The notes beneath the pieces were generated by a model. It was not told where the DNA came from and did no database searches. It was given only the letters and a program-made list of their open reading frames with translations. Shown piece after piece: positions 19,653 to 28,972 of a stretch of 64,000 bases of DNA. The stretch comes from Gammaproteobacteria bacterium (GTDB lineage: Bacteria > Pseudomonadota > Gammaproteobacteria > PIVX01). Made by a program: the position numbers and the translations under genes. Position 1 is the stretch's first letter; every line of letters starts with the position of its first letter. The stretch is taken from assembly GCA_003353785.1 (NCBI GenBank), contig PIVX01000007.1, positions 1-64,000 on the forward strand. The letters run 5' to 3'.

Positions 19653-19856
19653 CTACGACTTCTTATACTTATTTTTAAATTTTTCAATACGACCAGCGGT
19701 ATCCACTAGCTTTTGTTGTCCTGTATAAAAAGGATGGCATTTAGAACATACATCTAAACTAATATCTGCATTTAAAGTAGAATGAGTCTTGATAACGTTA
19801 CCACAACTACAAGTAGCATTTATACTATTATATTGAGGATGAATATCTGTTTGCAT
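19653..19856 (-). CDS. rpmE: 50S ribosomal protein L31
   Basis: 67 residues. The N-terminus [10 protein letters not shown] and [12 protein letters not shown], with [24 protein letters not shown] following, are diagnostic. The Zn-binding cysteines (C-S-C and C-S-K-C) are kept, so this is the zinc-containing C+ form. The gene stands alone between maeB and xthA. Confidence 0.97.
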   Translation of the reverse strand: MQTDIHPQYNSINATCSCGNVIKTHSTLNADISLDVCSKCHPFYTGQQKLVDTAGRIEKFKNKYKKS

Positions 19857-20005
19857 AAGAAAAATCTCTGATTATATTACTAGTTAAATGTTAAACAATT
19901 TACCTTAGTGGCATAGAGTACGGCTTATTGTCATCTTTGTCAACTCATAGAAATACCTTAATATTCCCCTATTAACAGCTAATTTTTACAATCCTTGCGT
20001 AAAAC

Positions 20006-20779
20006 TCATAAATCAAATACTGCTCCAACTATAGTATGATCAGAAGGTCTTGTATGCTTTCTTGGTTCTTGATCTATAAAACAAGCTTTACAAACCTTTG
20101 CCAACTCATCACTGCATAAAATATGATCTATTCTTAAACCATGGTTTTTTTTATAAGCAAAATTACGATAATTCCACCAGCTATACTCGTAAGAATCAGG
20201 ATTTTTATAACGAAATAGATCCTTCATTCCTAACGACAAAAACCCATTAAATGCTGCTCTCTCTTCTTGACTCACTAAAACTCTATTTTGCCATATTTCC
20301 GGATCATAAACATCCTGATCTGTAGGAGCAATATTAAAATCTCCCATAACTAGCACTCGATCATAAATTGTTAAAGTCTCACGTATTTTTTCATGTAAAG
20401 TATCCAACCATTTAAGCTTATATACAAATTTATCAGACTCTAAACTTTCCCCATTTGGTACATAAACATTAATAATTCTAATATTATCAACTGTACAAGC
20501 AATATATCTTCTCTGCTCAGAATCATCCTTGAATAATCCAAATTCCGGATCAGTTAATCCATTCTTAACAAGTATAGCAACTCCATTATACTGCTTCTGT
20601 CCAAAACATATGATTTCATACCCTGAATTACGTAAAATTTCCGTAGGGAAGGTCTCATCTATGCTTTTAGTTTCCTGCAAAACCATTAAATCTATGGGAT
20701 TATCTAAACACCAGTTAAGAATTTGTTCCAAACGAATTTTTACAGAGTTTACATTCCAAGTAGCAACACTAAATAACAT
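20006..20779 (-). CDS. xthA: exodeoxyribonuclease III
   Basis: 257 residues. AP endonuclease and 3'-5' exonuclease of base excision repair. Catalytic motifs are intact: TWNVNSVKIRL, LQETKS (metal-binding Glu near residue 36), VYVPNGE, MGDFNIAPTDQDVYDP, and the terminal RIDHILCS and PSDHTIV. Length and motif set fit XthA rather than the shorter EEP hydrolase at 52748. Confidence 0.94.
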   Translation of the reverse strand: MLFSVATWNVNSVKIRLEQILNWCLDNPIDLMVLQETKSIDETFPTEILRNSGYEIICFGQKQYNGVAILVKNGLTDPEFGLFKDDSEQRRYIACTVDNIRIINVYVPNGESLESDKFVYKLKWLDTLHEKIRETLTIYDRVLVMGDFNIAPTDQDVYDPEIWQNRVLVSQEERAAFNGFLSLGMKDLFRYKNPDSYEYSWWNYRNFAYKKNHGLRIDHILCSDELAKVCKACFIDQEPRKHTRPSDHTIVGAVFDL

Positions 20780-21039
20780 TTATAATAACTCTAAATAAAT
20801 TTAATTTGTAGTATTTCTATTACCTATAGAAACATTTTCTAAATATAAATGCAATGCTTTTACAACTCATTCAAGTGCAATATGCCCAAAATAATACATC
20901 AATTACGCATAATACATTATAGAGAGATAATATGGTTTTAGTTTTCTGGAATTGTACTATAATGGTTGCGCATCTAAGTACCAAATGTTAGATTCTCCTA
21001 TTTAAAGCTACATATTCAGGGAATATTCAAAATAATAAA

Positions 21040-21537
21040 ATGGAAATTTATTCAATCTGCAAACGGCTAAAAAAATCACGAATAAAAAGAGGATTTTTAT
21101 CTGCAAGGGCCTTTGCTAGTCACTATCAAATACCAGCCTCAACTTATACTCAACACGAATCAGGAAAAAGAAAGATGAGTATCGATACACTCATCCATTA
21201 TTGTGAATTACTAGTAATTGATCCTTTATGGTTAATGACTGGAGAAAAATGTATACAACCAATAGCTAACCCACCAGAAGCCCTCATTACTTTCCCAGAA
21301 GATACTTTAGAGAATTTGATATCACAAAACTCTCCAGTTAAAATTGATATTTACCTACTAACTAAAATTATACTCAAAACTACTCTACACTGTCATAATA
21401 AAAAATATAATGAACATAATATTCTAAACTCATGTATAAGAATCTATAACCATTTTATCCAACAACCACAATATTTAAAAGACAATAATATTGATAATAA
21501 AATTCATAATATAGTTATTAATGTATTTCATACTTAA
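21040..21537 (+). CDS. HTH (Cro/C1-type) regulator, copy 1
   Basis: 165 residues. An N-terminal helix-turn-helix of the XRE/Cro-C1 type covers about residues 4-60 (RLKKSRIKRGFLSARAFASH, QHESGKRKMS), ending in WLMTGEK. The rest (about 95 residues) is unlike LexA/CI peptidases and has no recognised domain. It is a clear paralogue of the next gene (RLKxxRxKRGxxSARxF and YxQHESGKRK), 383 bp downstream. Such proteins are common in prophage-like or host-associated genomes; target unknown. No toxin partner is adjacent. Confidence 0.78.
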   Translation: MEIYSICKRLKKSRIKRGFLSARAFASHYQIPASTYTQHESGKRKMSIDTLIHYCELLVIDPLWLMTGEKCIQPIANPPEALITFPEDTLENLISQNSPVKIDIYLLTKIILKTTLHCHNKKYNEHNILNSCIRIYNHFIQQPQYLKDNNIDNKIHNIVINVFHT

Positions 21538-21920
21538 TTATAATAAAAAAGTATACCGAGATAATATCAATCTATTAAATTATCTTATTTTTTAATGAAA
21601 CTATATTACATCCTAGTTCAAGTAATTTTGATTACTGATAATTAAGCAGATAATATATAACGATTTTATGTCCTAATATGTAAATAAATTTACAAGTTTT
21701 TATTGGTCATAGACTAATGGGTAATTTATTTTGACTACTAATATTAGTTAAAATTAAATAGAATAATTATATTTTTATATTACAAACAAATTTGTATATT
21801 TTGATTCAAGCAATTTTTTTACCTATCGAGCCTAAATACTTTCATTCTGCACACAAAAATAATTAATACTTGATTTATTGTTATTATATTAGTCTAATGT
21901 TTGCAAATCATGGAGATCAC
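21538..21920. other. AT-rich gap between the two HTH genes
   Basis: Very AT-rich with no supportable ORF. It must hold the promoter of the second HTH gene, but no clear -35/-10 pair or operator palindrome stands out by eye. Confidence 0.4.
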
Positions 21921-22415
21921 ATGCTAAACCAAAAGGAAATTGCAAGTAGGCTAAAATTAGCTAGATTAAAAAGGGGATATCGATCTGCAAGATCTTTTTC
22001 TAAGCAAAACAAATTAGCTGAATCTACATATGCACAGCATGAATCAGGGAAACGTAAATTAAATACAACAACTTTACTTAACTACAGTAAGAAACTGTCT
22101 ATAAATCCAGGGTGGATATTAACTGGACAAGAGCCTATTTTATTAGATCAAGAAAAACTAGAAGATGATAACACAACAAGATATATAGTAGCGAATGTTC
22201 CAGTAATATCAATTATGCTAAAAACACTTATTCCATATATTACCAACGGACAAATCACCACCCAAAAAGACTTTAAAAGAATATTATGTACATTATATAC
22301 TGAAACTGACCAATACAATTTCGACATAAATATGATCAAAGATACTTTATCCAGAATAATTACAGCAACTAACTCAACAGAATATTTACAAGAAAATAAT
22401 TATACTCATGCATAA
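21921..22415 (+). CDS. HTH (Cro/C1-type) regulator, copy 2
   Basis: 164 residues from the ATG at 21921, preferred because GGAG lies 5 nt upstream and it aligns with copy 1; the frame is open to 21870. The helix-turn-helix covers about residues 5-60 (RLKLARLKRGYRSARSFSKQ, QHESGKRKLN), followed by NPGWILTGQEP. The C-terminal half has Ile/Asn/Thr-rich helices and no recognised effector domain. Tandem paralogy with the gene at 21040 suggests duplication and perhaps cross-regulation. Confidence 0.78.
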   Translation: MLNQKEIASRLKLARLKRGYRSARSFSKQNKLAESTYAQHESGKRKLNTTTLLNYSKKLSINPGWILTGQEPILLDQEKLEDDNTTRYIVANVPVISIMLKTLIPYITNGQITTQKDFKRILCTLYTETDQYNFDINMIKDTLSRIITATNSTEYLQENNYTHA

Positions 22416-22427
22416 TGTTCAATCTTA

Positions 22428-22817
22428 TTATAAAGGAACAATAAAACCAAAATATACAAAATAAATCCCTATTAAACTATTTAAAACTACAATTGGAATA
22501 AATTTATTAGTCTGCAAGAAATTTTTAAATAATCTAATAGCAATTTCGGGGAAAAACAATAAATATAAACCTTTTATGAAAATGCTCCAATGAACAATAG
22601 TAATCATTAATCTCCAATCTAAAATCCAATAGGAGTAATTAATCACCAAGACAATACCTAACCCTAACGTAATCAGCCCTTGCAAAAATACATGTTCGTC
22701 ATTTTGAACTATTTTATTAATCAATTGTAAAACCGTATCTCTCATTACTATACACCATGTACTTATCAGTATAAAATATATTGCCCATATTTTTGCAATT
22801 ACAGTCGTAGTTTCCAT
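22428..22817 (-). CDS. small integral membrane protein
   Basis: 129 residues with four predicted membrane helices (about 8-26, 45-63, 69-88, 105-125). No family is recognised with confidence; the layout resembles small four-helix proteins annotated only as integral membrane. Stop 12 bp from convergent HTH copy 2. It lies 77 bp downstream of the CDF transporter on the same strand, so it may be co-transcribed. Confidence 0.6.
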   Translation of the reverse strand: METTTVIAKIWAIYFILISTWCIVMRDTVLQLINKIVQNDEHVFLQGLITLGLGIVLVINYSYWILDWRLMITIVHWSIFIKGLYLLFFPEIAIRLFKNFLQTNKFIPIVVLNSLIGIYFVYFGFIVPL

Positions 22818-22894
22818 TAATAATCCTAAAAGATAATACTCTTATTAATTATAGTATATTTAATACCTTTTAAAAGTAATACTACAGAATTACT

Positions 22895-24034
22895 TCACAT
22901 ACTATATATATTAATATTCTTTATATATACAAGATCTGATAAAACCGTTAAGTAATCTTCTGATACTTTATCGATAATAAATTCTTTTGTAGGATCCTCA
23001 TGCTTAAAATATATATCCAACACAATCTTACTATCTACATAATGCAGAATAATCTTATTAATATTATTATAGAAAGGAAGATCAACAGAATATTTAGATA
23101 AATCAGCTAAAATTGTAGATCTACTTTTTATATTATTAGAGTTTTTAACAAATTCATCATCTTCTGGATCAATATGAATTGTAACATCAACAATTTCAGC
23201 AAATTTTCTTAATATTCTTAACTTTACCTGCTGCCCTATGTAGTGCCCTTCTGATACACTTATATATGGTTCAACAATAATATGGCAATCTAAAAGAATA
23301 TCTCTAGACATTGAGCGACCACGTAGTTGATGTATAGAGACAACTCCTTCAACACCTAACATACATTCAGCAATTTTATCCAACAATTCCTTTTCAATAG
23401 ATGTATCAATCAACTCTTTGAGGCTAAACCATCCTAGTTGCATAGCTATCTTAATTATCATTAACCCTACAACCATTGCAGCAATAGCATCAAGATATTC
23501 AAACCCTAGCAATGTCCCTAATATACCTAAAGTAACCACCACAGAAGAAGCAGCATCACTTCTATGATGCCAAGCATTTGCCATTAAAACTTCCATTTTT
23601 AATATCCTAGCATTTATTGCCGTATATCTATATAACCATTCATTTATTATAATTGACAATATACTAATTAATAATACAGGAGATTGGGGCATCTCTTTTT
23701 CTTTTACAGCCAATGCAACAGCACCATTATGAATTATACCAAGAGCAACAAGGATCAGGCAGCATGAAATAATGGTAACCGCTAGTGTCTCTATTTTTTT
23801 ATGGCCATAGGGATGTTCTTGATCAGCATCCTGTTGTCCAAATCTAGCGGCTACATAAACTATTCCATCAGTAATTAAATCGGAAGACGAATGAATGCCG
23901 TCAGCAATTAATGCATGAGAATTCCCGAGAACACCACTAACAATTTTAACCACCGCTAAAAATACATTAGTAACCGCTCCTGTAATAATAGTCTTATTTG
24001 TTAATTTGCTAATATCATCTGATCTACTAGGCAC
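22895..24034 (-). CDS. cation diffusion facilitator (CDF) metal transporter
   Basis: 379 residues. Six membrane helices followed by a cytoplasmic ferredoxin-like CDF domain (about residues 210-290, GRSMSRDILLDCHIIVEP, HIDPEDDE). Metal-site helices carry ADGIHSSSDLITD (D45) in TM2 and AWHHRSDAASS (HxxxD) in TM5, with HPYGHKKIET between TM3 and TM4. Relatives export Zn2+, Fe2+ or Mn2+ with proton exchange; the metal cannot be told here. An extra region of about 80 residues follows the CDF domain. Start is GTG with AGGGG 6 nt upstream. Confidence 0.9.
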   Translation of the reverse strand: MPSRSDDISKLTNKTIITGAVTNVFLAVVKIVSGVLGNSHALIADGIHSSSDLITDGIVYVAARFGQQDADQEHPYGHKKIETLAVTIISCCLILVALGIIHNGAVALAVKEKEMPQSPVLLISILSIIINEWLYRYTAINARILKMEVLMANAWHHRSDAASSVVVTLGILGTLLGFEYLDAIAAMVVGLMIIKIAMQLGWFSLKELIDTSIEKELLDKIAECMLGVEGVVSIHQLRGRSMSRDILLDCHIIVEPYISVSEGHYIGQQVKLRILRKFAEIVDVTIHIDPEDDEFVKNSNNIKSRSTILADLSKYSVDLPFYNNINKIILHYVDSKIVLDIYFKHEDPTKEFIIDKVSEDYLTVLSDLVYIKNINIYSM

Positions 24035-24415
24035 TTACAACCCCTATTACTATTGTAATTATAACTACCGATTATACAATATCGCATACTCTGTGCCTAT
24101 TGATAAAACATATTTAGCTAATCAATTCCAAAAGAGCAAATTAAACTTAACAGATTCTTGTGATCTTGTTTCGTTACTGTTTGATGCTAATGCTGCCATT
24201 CCACATATTTTACATCACGATACTGTCCGATGGTCGGTTCTTGCGAGATTAAGTTAGTGTGAATTATTATGATTGTCAAAAATATGGTACTGTTGCAGTA
24301 TAATTGAAAACAGTGTCTTATATCTTCCACCTTAAAGAAGGTTTTGCGGTACATATGATTACGCACAATGTTAATACGTGATTTAACTAGCTACTGCAAC
24401 CATTCATCAAAAATT
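24035..24415. other. gene-free stretch with dispersed repeat
   Basis: No convincing gene. ATATGGTACTGTTG (24282-24295) recurs exactly at 28925-28938, and 24317-24340 (minus strand CTTCTTTAAGGTGGAAGATA) is a diverged copy of the IS right-end motif. The layout looks like an eroded element end. Confidence 0.45.
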
Positions 24416-24934
24416 TTAAGAGTGGTAAAATTCAATGTATTCTTTTTTCATACTTGCTTTAAGTCCATGTGTAGTAAGGCACCCTGTGCAGTATTTTTTT
24501 ATATCACTTCTAAGTCCCATATAAATTGCATACATGCTTCCTAAAGTTCCTATCTCAAATACAAAATTACGATTAGCTTTTAAAATTTTACCATTAAGGT
24601 TTTTGCCAACACTATTAATGATATTATATTCATTTACTTTTAGGTTTATAATTTTTACTTTATCATTTTCTATTTTGTATTTAGGACAAAAAACTTTAAC
24701 ATTTATTATTTTTGAGTCAGAATGTATCTGTGCTTGAGTAATCGTAGAATCAAGCTTAATGTTACTATTTTCAAGCTCCAATAATACATATCCTGTTTTA
24801 CCTAATCTTGATAATAATTTTTTCTGTATAATTATTTTATCGGCATAAACAGCATTAGTATTTATTAATGCTAACGGAAAAATTATTGCACATAGAAAAA
24901 TAAATTTTTTCTGTATTTTAATCATTTTATTCAC
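24416..24934 (-). CDS. uncharacterised exported protein
   Basis: 172 residues; no family recognised. A signal peptide is visible (KKFIFLCAIIFPLALINTNAVYA, cut near VYA-DK). The mature part is Lys/Ile/Asn-rich, beta-like in its first half, and has two cysteines close together near the end (KKYCTGCLTTHG) and one in the middle (VFCPKYK). The GTG start has AGGAG close by; an in-frame ATG lies three codons later. Confidence 0.55.
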   Translation of the reverse strand: MNKMIKIQKKFIFLCAIIFPLALINTNAVYADKIIIQKKLLSRLGKTGYVLLELENSNIKLDSTITQAQIHSDSKIINVKVFCPKYKIENDKVKIINLKVNEYNIINSVGKNLNGKILKANRNFVFEIGTLGSMYAIYMGLRSDIKKYCTGCLTTHGLKASMKKEYIEFYHS

Positions 24935-24971
24935 ATACTCCTTTTAATATTTAGACAAGATATTATCATAC

Positions 24972-25120
24972 TTATCTCATGTGACTGCTCTCCGTCATGA
25001 ATGACGAAGCTTCCAACTCCCTAGGACACAGCTAACAAGTAGCCAGTCTTAGGCAAATCTCTATTAGCAGATACGGACAGTCCCTCCGCCTTTAATTTCA
25101 ATATACCTTGATACATTAAA
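24972..25120 (-). mobile_element. tnpB 3' end with right-end hairpin (IS200/IS605 remnant)
   Basis: Minus-strand frame from 25110 to 25021 reads QGILKLKAEGLSVSANR then DLPKTGYLLAVS and a stop. After it the same frame continues SFVIHDGEQSHE. This is a TnpB C-terminal tail. The last segment (24981-25014) contains an imperfect palindrome CCGTCATGAATGACG and is shared with 44883-44916 and, more diverged, with 28696 and 39305. The body of tnpB is absent. Confidence 0.7.
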
Positions 25121-25157
25121 CAGCTTGAGTATTATTGTCAATAACTGTTTAATTGAT

Positions 25158-25412
25158 ATGAAATATGAATTGAAATCCACGAGACATCCAAAAGTTCTAC
25201 TTCAGGTATTCATGCCCAAAGATTGCCTAGAATTAATGGAAGAAGTATTCATTGATGTTTGCAATAAATTAAATGTTGAACTCATAAAATTTGATGATAA
25301 AAAAAATCATGTTCCTTTACTAATTTTATATCACTCGTGAGTGGCTATTGCAAGTTAATTCACTCAAAGGTGTATCTAGCAGGATGCTTAGAAAAAACTT
25401 TGATGTTTTTTA
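25158..25412 (+). pseudogene. tnpA: IS200/IS605 transposase tnpA, decayed
   Basis: Starts MKYELKSTRH, the usual IS200 TnpA N-terminus, then EVFIDVCNKLNVELIKFD and NHVPLLI, where functional enzymes have DHVHLLI. The HUH motif is therefore broken (His to Pro). A stop follows at YHS; one frame over, NSLKGVSSRMLRKNFDVF continues the family sequence (25354-25412). Internal residues between STRH and the helix before EVFIDVC are also missing. Divergent from the tnpB tail beside it, so this is one IS605-type element collapsed by deletions. Confidence 0.8.
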
Positions 25413-25654
25413 AAAATCATATTGGAGTATATATAGGCTTTTCTATTTCTTAATATGGTACTCATAACACCATACTATGATAAATTTTTCACTAAGAGAT
25501 ATGTTGTTTTAATTTGGATCATCGCCAGGTACAAGCGTTTTAAACCTCTTTAACATCCACCCACCTTAAGGAAAATATTTTACGGTACGTACGACAAAGT
25601 TATTTTTGCAGCAGATAGTAACGTCTGCAAAATAAACAATCGTTAAAATAGATA
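25413..25654. repeat. IS remnant tail with right-end-like motif
   Basis: Non-coding. At 25551-25576 the minus strand carries TTTTCCTTAAGGTGGGTGGA, related to the dispersed right-end motif, and the following ACGGTACGTA also resembles 24338-24352. It probably marks the other side of the collapsed IS element. Confidence 0.4.
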
Positions 25655-25939
25655 TTAAGCCGTAACACTTTCTTTAAGACTAGCCTTAATCCACCTAGGC
25701 CATTCTGATTTAGGCAATTCTAAAATCTCAGCAAGGGGGGTCGACTTAACATATACCAAGAAATCAGTAGCAGCAAATCTAGAATAAGCCATCCACGTAG
25801 TAAAGTGATTAAAAAAGTCATGGTACATCAACTCTAACTGTTTTTGTTCAAATTCCGACACATCAGGCTTATCTTGAAGATGTTTATAATATACTAATGC
25901 CTCATGAAAAGAATCTGTTGTCAATTTCCTATAGTCCAT
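25655..25939 (-). CDS. small uncharacterised soluble protein
   Basis: 94 residues, predicted all-helical, with many aromatic residues (YHDFFNHFTTWMAYSRF) and a C-terminal LPKSEWPRWIKASL. No family recognised. It has no signal peptide or membrane helix. Codon use and amino-acid composition look like a real gene rather than a chance ORF. It is isolated between the IS remnant and a long non-coding stretch. Confidence 0.6.
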   Translation of the reverse strand: MDYRKLTTDSFHEALVYYKHLQDKPDVSEFEQKQLELMYHDFFNHFTTWMAYSRFAATDFLVYVKSTPLAEILELPKSEWPRWIKASLKESVTA

Positions 25940-26667
25940 GAAATTATTTTAGACCATCCTTCAAAATAGACAATAGCAATATTTAGACATAGAGCACTAC
26001 TTAATTATATATATTCAATATTTATACATCAATAAAATATTCATACTAGTCTTCTGCTCTCATTTGATAATTTTACTCCCACCTTTTACCAATCAGAAAA
26101 AATGCATACCTATCAATACTTTTTTGACATCCTCACTCACCTTGTGGCATATGATTTCTGAAACCAGCATCCAAAGCTGCGCATAATTATTCATTTACAA
26201 AAATTATTGAGTGGCAAAAACTACCAATACAATATCTCTTTGACCCAATAAAAAAACTAAGATCTCTGAACTATCGTACAGAAAAAAGATAAGGATATAA
26301 ACGTTTAATAATATTATCTATTCTTATTTATGTTTGCTTATTATAATAAATTAGGTAAAATATTTCTAATATGTTTAGTCCTGAAACTAATTGGTACATA
26401 TGACTCTTAACAATATAGAATTCACTACTAAAGATAACTCAAGGTTTTTAGTAATTCATTTAGATTTAGTTGAATACTTAATGAATCATTCTACATTATT
26501 TGTATATAAACCTTCTGTCACAACAAGAGCTGCTATCCTACTTTAGAGTATTTAATAAATGATAAAATGCGCATCCATTCCATCATCACAAATAAATCAT
26601 CCCAATATTTTCAACTTATTTGAGCATAAATATAATTCTTTTCATATAAAACATAGGTATTCCACTA
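25940..26667. other. 728-bp gene-poor stretch
   Basis: No convincing gene. At 26121-26143 the minus strand carries AAGGTGAGTGAGGATGTCAA, a copy of the IS right-end motif, with no adjacent tnpB tail that I can read. A 48-codon frame at 26400-26546 is possible but unsupported. The rest looks like decayed DNA. Confidence 0.45.
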
Positions 26668-28650
26668 ATGTATAAATTTATTATCTGGGAAAGCTCCCTC
26701 TTTCTTATTGCCGCACTCATTTCCGATAAAACTAGGATATCTGAATACATTGGTAAATTACCGTCTATAATTATTTTCAAACTTTTTTTAGCCTCCTTTA
26801 TTTCTCAAATAATGGTATTACTATATATAGACAATGACTTTATTTATTTGATTACAATCTTATTGTTAACTGCACTAGCTCTGATAGTTAGAGTTCCATC
26901 GGTTATCCACAAATATCATAATAATTGTCCTAAAGAAAGTGAATATATATTTCTTGCTCTATTGATAGTATTTATTTTTTTTCCTATTATATGTTATTCC
27001 ATCGGCCATATTCTCGAACAAGATTCAAGGCACTATATATATTCTTTAATCCAGATGTCAAAAGGATTGAAATCTATTTATGAAACTCCAATAGAGTATA
27101 ATTTTTATTGGGAAATGGCCTATATACCATCATTGATTTTAACTAAATCTTTATCGTATACATGGCTCACATCTTTGCAAGCAGTCTTACTAGAAGCATT
27201 ACTGGTTTTTTCTATATCTATACATATTATTAAAGATAGAAAATTGTCATTCTTAATTGCAATATTATCAATAGCAATGTATCACCAATTTCGCATACCT
27301 AGTGGAATAGTTTCAATAAAAAATGACATGATATATGCCTGTGGAATACTGCTATATATAAATATAATTCTTCGAGGCAGGATGAATTTAAAATTCTCAA
27401 GCTTAGCTTTAATAATAGGAATAGCCTCATCATTCATAATTGTAAAATACTCTGGAATATTAGTTTTAATAATCACCTCAATATTGTATTTAATAAGAAC
27501 AGCATGGATTGACAAAATTAATGTCAGAAATACAACGATACTATTTTGTTGGGTAGCTTTAATATCAATTCTCGCAGGGGGACATTATTATATAAAGAAT
27601 ATTTTGCTTTATGGAAATATTTTCTATCCAATGAAAATAAAATTAGCCTGGATAGAACTACCTGGAATTTTATTTTTAGATGGGACATCTTTATTAGACG
27701 CATTTAAAGCCGGTAAAGGCTGGAAAGAATTTCTGATAGGAACAGATCATATTAATATAGGATACCTATTTCCAATCTTACTATTTGTATTTATTTGCTC
27801 TTTATCAAAATTAAAAACATTATATAATGAAAAATCATCCATAGCCTTAGTTATATTATTTACTTTGACCATTTGGCTAATTTTTATTGTTTCATATTGG
27901 AGTGCAAGCAATACTCCAATAGATCTATTCTATATTATGTATCAAAGTAACTTTAGATATATTACTGCTGGAATAGCCCTTATATATATTCTAGCTAATT
28001 GGTTCTTAATACAGATTATACGTATCCCTAAACAAATTTTATATGGAATAGCATTTCTTGGAATTACAAATAATTACTTACTTTTATTGATGGATAAAAT
28101 ACGCTTTACTACATTCACCCATATCCTATTGCTTTATATATGTGGTGCTCTCTTAATATCTGGATTTCTATTGTGTTATTTTATCAGGAGAGCATCCGCA
28201 AACAATAGCCACTTGAAATATTTCATGCTATTGCTATTTGAGATTACTATTTTATTATTTCAACCTTATATTGAGGTATATAACATCGTATTCTGGAAAA
28301 TTAACTATCGTAATATTATCGCCCAGATCGCATATGCACAACCAGCAAATATCTTTCTACTTAATAAATATAAAAATAACAATATTCAGCAATCATTATA
28401 TTATCCTTATATAGGATATAATTTTCAACATAATGTAAAAATGGGTTCTGATATTGATATGACTAACTGGTTACAAAAAAGCAATCAACTACAAGATAGT
28501 TATGTTATAGTACACAATTGTCATGATGCTCAGATCAACTGTAATGATTTCCTAAAAATCTACAACGATATATTAGCAAAACACAAATTTGCCAAAATTA
28601 ATTCTGATCAAGAGTCATTGATCTATAAAAAATCTAGAATTGATTTCTGA
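26668..28650 (+). CDS. large polytopic membrane protein, GT-C-like layout
   Basis: 660 residues with roughly 12-14 membrane helices and a C-terminal soluble part of about 110 residues. No family identified with certainty. The first large loop has EQDSRHYIYSLIQMSKG followed by a Tyr/Trp-rich segment, a layout seen in GT-C glycosyltransferases (acidic residues in loop 1 that bind a lipid-linked sugar), so a sugar or lipid transferase is a reasonable guess and no more. Very Ile-rich, like the rest of the genome. Stands alone on its strand. Confidence 0.65.
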   Translation: MYKFIIWESSLFLIAALISDKTRISEYIGKLPSIIIFKLFLASFISQIMVLLYIDNDFIYLITILLLTALALIVRVPSVIHKYHNNCPKESEYIFLALLIVFIFFPIICYSIGHILEQDSRHYIYSLIQMSKGLKSIYETPIEYNFYWEMAYIPSLILTKSLSYTWLTSLQAVLLEALLVFSISIHIIKDRKLSFLIAILSIAMYHQFRIPSGIVSIKNDMIYACGILLYINIILRGRMNLKFSSLALIIGIASSFIIVKYSGILVLIITSILYLIRTAWIDKINVRNTTILFCWVALISILAGGHYYIKNILLYGNIFYPMKIKLAWIELPGILFLDGTSLLDAFKAGKGWKEFLIGTDHINIGYLFPILLFVFICSLSKLKTLYNEKSSIALVILFTLTIWLIFIVSYWSASNTPIDLFYIMYQSNFRYITAGIALIYILANWFLIQIIRIPKQILYGIAFLGITNNYLLLLMDKIRFTTFTHILLLYICGALLISGFLLCYFIRRASANNSHLKYFMLLLFEITILLFQPYIEVYNIVFWKINYRNIIAQIAYAQPANIFLLNKYKNNNIQQSLYYPYIGYNFQHNVKMGSDIDMTNWLQKSNQLQDSYVIVHNCHDAQINCNDFLKIYNDILAKHKFAKINSDQESLIYKKSRIDF

Positions 28651-28684
28651 TACTCTCCATGTCTAAAAACACAGGAGAGTATCA
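28648..28684 (+). terminator. hairpin at gene end (weak terminator candidate)
   Basis: Perfect 11-bp inverted repeat TGATACTCTCC (28648-28658) and GGAGAGTATCA (28674-28684), 15-nt loop, overlapping the stop codon of the membrane protein gene. There is no T-run after it, so it may protect the 3' end rather than terminate. Confidence 0.4.
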
Positions 28685-28695
28685 AAGACACAAAT

Positions 28696-28748
28696 AATTT
28701 AGCAACAACGCCATAAATCATCGTCATTAATAACGGATAGCTGTCAGT
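28696..28748 (+). repeat. dispersed repeat, copy of 39305-39357
   Basis: TTTAGCAACAACGCC followed by TAAATCATCGTCATT is shared (few mismatches) with 39305-39357. The part CGTCATTAATAACGG is a palindrome similar to the tnpB right-end hairpins at 24981 and 44883. It is likely an IS200/IS605-type end. The rest of the 28651-28972 gap contains no gene that I can support. Confidence 0.55.
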
Positions 28749-28972
28749 CTTAAAAAATTTCTGCTTACGTACTGCCTCTAATTTACAGGATAAATTACGA
28801 AATTCTGTTTGGATCATGATCTTTAAATTAATCTTTTAGCACTTGTAATATAACAAAGACGTTATAGAAAGACACTAAATAGCAGTAGTTCGTTATTATT
28901 AGTCAGGTAGCATAAGGCCGTTAAATATGGTACTGTTGGCTTAAATAATTCTGCTGCAATGAGGCGGGTGTA

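Noticed and set aside
24006..24257. 83-codon plus-strand frame overlapping the CDF start
   Set aside because: Begins inside the CDF gene on the other strand, has no ribosome site, and resembles no protein.
26400..26546. 48-codon plus-strand frame in the long gap before the membrane protein
   Set aside because: No ribosome site or recognisable product; region looks decayed.
28623..28817. 64-codon minus-strand frame ending near the membrane protein stop
   Set aside because: Lies across the dispersed repeat and hairpin; the peptide is what the repeat happens to encode.
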